DNA of 64,000 nt, from contig JAIYCQ010000015.1 in assembly GCA_027487945.1 (NCBI GenBank), forward strand, positions 1-64,000, given 5' to 3'. Positions within the stretch are counted from its first letter, which is position 1. Each line of letters opens with the position of its first letter. The DNA comes from Caulobacteraceae bacterium. GTDB taxonomy: Bacteria > Pseudomonadota > Alphaproteobacteria > Caulobacterales > Caulobacteraceae. The position numbers and the translations under genes were made by a program. The notes beneath the pieces were generated by a model, which ran no database searches, had not been told where the DNA came from, and saw only the letters and a program-made list of their open reading frames with translations. This document shows positions 61,395 to 64,000 of this stretch, in pieces.

Positions 61395-62390
61395 TCAGGA
61401 CCCCGGCTTCTGCGCCAGGGTGTCCTGCACCTTGATGATCGCCGGGCCGAGGATGACCACGAACAGCACCGGCAGGAAGAACAGGATCATCGGCACGGTC
61501 AGCTTGGCCGGAAGTGCGGCGGCCGTCTTCTCGGCGGCGGCCAGGCGAAGCTCGCGGTTTTCCTTGGCCATGGTCCGCAGCGCCACGCCCAGCGGCGTGC
61601 CGTAGCGCTCGGCCTGGATCATCGCCGTCGACACGGCCTTGATGCCCGGGTGATTGGTCCGTTTGGCGAGGCCCTCATAGGCCAGCCGGCGATCAGGCAG
61701 ATAGCTCAGCTCGGCGGTCAGCAGTGTCAGTTCCTCGGCCAGCTCGATTGACGATCCGCCGACCTCGCCGCTGACCTTCTGGATGGCCGCCTCGATCGAC
61801 ATGCCGCTTTCGACGCAGATCAGCAGCAGGTCGAGCGAATCGGGAAACGCCGCGACGATCGACTCGCGCCGCTTCTGGGCGATGTTGGTGATGTAGAGGT
61901 TGGGCGCGTAGTAGCCGAGCACCAGCCCGGCGACGCAGAAGGTCACCTTGCTCATCGTCGGCAGGCCGAAGTCGTTGATGACGAACAGGTAGAAGGCCGT
62001 GAACAGCCCCAGTGCGAACGGCATCACGAAGCGGAAGAAGTAGAAGGCGCTGATCGGCTTGGGTCCGCGGAAGCCCGCCTGGGCCATCTTTTCGGCGACC
62101 TTGGGATCCTCAAGCAGGCGCGACAGCTGCAACCGTTCGACGACCTTGCGATAGAGGCCCTCGTCCACCTGGCGGATGCTGCTGCCGGCGCTGACGCCCC
62201 GCTTGGCGATCTCCTCGCGCGACCGGCGGCGCAGTTCCTCGCGCCGGTTGGCGACCGACTTCAGACGATCCTCGAGCCCCTTGGTCTTGAACAGCGGCCC
62301 GGCCAGGGTGACGATCGTGGCGAAGGCCACCATCGCGACAAAGGCTGTCAGCAGATTGTCAGGGCTGGTCAGAAGTCTGACGAGGTCCAT
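61395..62390 (-). CDS. tadC: Type II secretion/Flp pilus inner-membrane protein TadC
   Basis: 331 aa T2SSF-domain protein. An N-terminal helix (LLTAFVAMVAFATIVTLAGP), charged cytoplasmic part (NRREELRRRSREEIAKR), then SLDLLLICVESGMSIEAAIQ and TELSYLPDRRLAYEGLAKR-type helices and a C-terminal helix (LTVPMILFFLPVLFVVILGP). It is the partner of TadB in the tight-adherence pilus platform (cpaH in Caulobacter). 9-base gap to tadB. Confidence 0.93.
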   Translation of the reverse strand: MDLVRLLTSPDNLLTAFVAMVAFATIVTLAGPLFKTKGLEDRLKSVANRREELRRRSREEIAKRGVSAGSSIRQVDEGLYRKVVERLQLSRLLEDPKVAEKMAQAGFRGPKPISAFYFFRFVMPFALGLFTAFYLFVINDFGLPTMSKVTFCVAGLVLGYYAPNLYITNIAQKRRESIVAAFPDSLDLLLICVESGMSIEAAIQKVSGEVGGSSIELAEELTLLTAELSYLPDRRLAYEGLAKRTNHPGIKAVSTAMIQAERYGTPLGVALRTMAKENRELRLAAAEKTAAALPAKLTVPMILFFLPVLFVVILGPAIIKVQDTLAQKPGS

Positions 62391-62399
62391 CGGCCGTCC

Positions 62400-63380
62400 T
62401 CAGAACTTGAAGTTGATCATCTTGCGCATCACCAGGATGCCCATGGTCATCCAGAACGCAGCGCCCATCAGCATCACGTGGCCGCGCGGGTCGGAGAACA
62501 TGGGCGCCATGTAGGCCGGCGTGGTGACGGTGATCAGCACCACCACGGCCGGCGGCAGCGAGCCGATGATGAACGACGAGGCGATGGCTTCCGACGAGAG
62601 CGCCTTGATCTTCTCCCGCATCATCTTGCGGGCACGCAGCACCGTGGACAGGTTGTTCAGCGCCTCGGCCAGGTTGCCGCCGGCCTTCTGCTGGATGGCC
62701 AGCACGATGGCGAAGAAACGCAGCTCGCTGGTCGGCATGCGCTCGTACATCTTGTCCAGCGCCTGATCCATCGCCACGCCCATGCCGACATTCTCGACCA
62801 GCCGGCGGAATTCGCCGGCCAGAGGCTCGGGCGATTCCTTGCCGATGATCTTCAGACAGTCGTGGACCGGCAGGCCGGACTTGATGCCGCGCACGATGAT
62901 GTCGATGGCGTCGGAGAAGGCGAGGGTGAACTTCTTGATCCGGCGGGTGGCCAGGACGCCGACCAGCCAGCGGGGCAGGCCGAAGCCCGCCGCAAAGGCC
63001 AGGCCGAGAGCGATCAGCGGCTTCTGGGTGGCCAATAGCGTCAGGGCGCCGACGGTCACGCCGAACACCCCGCTGAAGATCCAGAAGCTGCGAACGGTCA
63101 GGCTCAGGCCGGCTTGCTGCAGCCGGGCGGCGATGGCCAGGGTGGCCTTCTTCTGCTGCTTTTCCTGGGCCTTGAGCGTCTGCAGGATCTGCTTCCGGCG
63201 GATTTCCTGGCTGTTGGCTGCGGTGGTCCGGCCGCGGGCGCGCGTCTCGGGGGCCCCGCCGCTGACGATGGCCTGGGCGCGCTTGACCGTCTTGGCGTTG
63301 CCGTTGTCGCCACCGACGAAGACCCAGCCCAGGCCGCCGATCGTGATGAAGGCGAGAACCGCGACAAGGGCGACCAGCAT
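62400..63380 (-). CDS. tadB: Type II secretion/Flp pilus inner-membrane protein TadB
   Basis: 326 aa T2SSF-domain protein. N-terminal helix (LVALVAVLAFITIGGLGWVF), then AFSDAIDIIVRGIKSGLPVH, the core MGVAMDQALDKMYERMPTSE and FAIVLAIQQKAGGNLAEALN, plus C-terminal helices. Forms the pilus base with TadC (cpaG in Caulobacter). It follows cpaF by 4 bases and precedes tadC. Confidence 0.94.
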   Translation of the reverse strand: MLVALVAVLAFITIGGLGWVFVGGDNGNAKTVKRAQAIVSGGAPETRARGRTTAANSQEIRRKQILQTLKAQEKQQKKATLAIAARLQQAGLSLTVRSFWIFSGVFGVTVGALTLLATQKPLIALGLAFAAGFGLPRWLVGVLATRRIKKFTLAFSDAIDIIVRGIKSGLPVHDCLKIIGKESPEPLAGEFRRLVENVGMGVAMDQALDKMYERMPTSELRFFAIVLAIQQKAGGNLAEALNNLSTVLRARKMMREKIKALSSEAIASSFIIGSLPPAVVVLITVTTPAYMAPMFSDPRGHVMLMGAAFWMTMGILVMRKMINFKF

Positions 63381-63384
63381 GGCG

Positions 63385-64000
63385 CTACTCCGCCGCGTCG
63401 AGGGCTTCGGCCAGCTCGCGTTCCAGGCCGTAATAGCGGGCGCGGTCCCAGAATCGCGGACGGGCGATGCCGGTCGAGCGGAACTTGCCGGTGACGCGAC
63501 CCTGGTCGTCCTCGCCGTTCATCTCGTAGACGAACAGGTCCTGGGTGACGATCACGTCGCCCTCCAGGCCGACGACCTCGGTGACATGGGTGATGCGGCG
63601 GGAGCCGTCCCGCAGGCGCGCGGCCTGGATGATGACGTCGATCGAGCCGACGATCATCTCACGGATGGTCTTGGAGGGCAGGCCGTAGCCGCCCATGGTG
63701 ATCATCGACTCGATCCGGCTGATGGCCTCGCGGGGGGAGTTGGCGTGCAGGGTGCCCATCGAGCCGTCGTGGCCGGTGTTCATCGCCTGCAACAGGTCGA
63801 ACGCCTCGGGTCCGCGCACTTCGCCGACGATGATCCGTTCAGGGCGCATCCGCAGACAGTTCTTGACCAGATCCCGCATCGTGATCTGGCCCTGGCCCTC
63901 GAGGTTGGGCGGCCGGGTTTCGAGCCGCACCACGTGCGGCTGCTGCAGCTGCAGTTCGGCCGCGTCCTCACAGGTGATCACCCGCTCGGTCGGATCGATG
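63385..64000 (-). CDS. cpaF: Flp pilus assembly ATPase CpaF/TadA (C-terminal part)
   Basis: Secretion ATPase that powers pilus assembly. The frame is open to the window edge, so the N-terminus lies beyond base 64000. Seen parts: [20 protein letters not shown], the Walker B region [20 protein letters not shown] and the His box [20 protein letters not shown], ending in a conserved C-terminal helix ([17 protein letters not shown]). It drives the TadB/TadC platform encoded immediately downstream. Confidence 0.95.
   Translation of the reverse strand, partial: IDPTERVITCEDAAELQLQQPHVVRLETRPPNLEGQGQITMRDLVKNCLRMRPERIIVGEVRGPEAFDLLQAMNTGHDGSMGTLHANSPREAISRIESMITMGGYGLPSKTIREMIVGSIDVIIQAARLRDGSRRITHVTEVVGLEGDVIVTQDLFVYEMNGEDDQGRVTGKFRSTGIARPRFWDRARYYGLERELAEALDAAE

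Overview
The window is GC-rich chromosomal DNA from an alphaproteobacterium, most likely the family Caulobacteraceae (Caulobacter or Phenylobacterium type). The evidence is an FtsZ-binding FzlA-type GST gene next to queG, a NrnC-type short RNase D, a TIGR02300 zinc-ribbon gene beside aroA, the lptC-lptA-lptB-rpoN-hpf-ptsN order, cpa/tad pilus genes and frequent GTG/TTG starts. I see no phage, integrase, transposase, rRNA or CRISPR. Almost everything is core genome, punctuated by short palindromic intergenic repeats.

Left part (1-20 kb). A long minus-strand run carries aroA-cmk-rpsA (closed by a clear terminator), then ihfB, mscL, trpF-trpB-trpA, accD and the 5' part of folC. Facing it are a TIGR02300 gene, tRNA-Ala(GGC) and an Hsp20-DUF1150 pair. 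A second minus-strand block holds the short RNase D, the LPS export genes lptC-lptA-lptB, rpoN, an exoD-like gene, hpf and ptsN, with tRNA-Leu(CAG) upstream. An NDUFA9-like reductase and uppP follow.

Middle (20-43 kb). gltD-gltB (glutamate synthase) lies next to an unusual divergent pair: a helix-turn-helix/citrate synthase fusion and a second citrate synthase paralog, with an AT-rich repeated sequence between them. Then come a cation exporter, fzlA-queG, argE, purU, an operon of a CelD-type acetyltransferase, threonine ammonia-lyase and FKBP lipoprotein, a secreted amidohydrolase, and the rpmH-rnpA-yidC-engB operon behind a good sigma-70 type promoter.

Right part (43-64 kb). An accessory-looking catabolic region has two TetR regulators, an HSL-type esterase, a three-domain secreted beta/gamma-crystallin, a 2-hydroxychromene-2-carboxylate isomerase, a flavin monooxygenase, a NUDIX hydrolase and a 2,4-dienoyl-CoA reductase-like SDR. 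Next are a Gre factor, an RsmC-like methyltransferase with rsuA, a WYL regulator with a perfect 20-bp palindrome upstream, and a tiny three-gene unit (51 aa, 71 aa, XRE regulator) with a palindrome over its first start codon. A serine/hydroxyamino-acid group follows (serine ammonia-lyase, M28 peptidase, SDR, DSD1-type aldolase, serine/threonine dehydratase-like enzyme), then an M20 amidohydrolase. The window ends in the Flp pilus genes tadC, tadB and cpaF.

The items I rate most worth attention are the HTH-citrate synthase/citrate synthase pair, the 51 aa-71 aa-XRE mini-operon, the aldolase/dehydratase pair that looks like half of a beta-hydroxyaspartate pathway, and a 105-bp mobile-looking repeat that appears to supply the ribosome binding site of folC. 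None can be proven novel from sequence alone.
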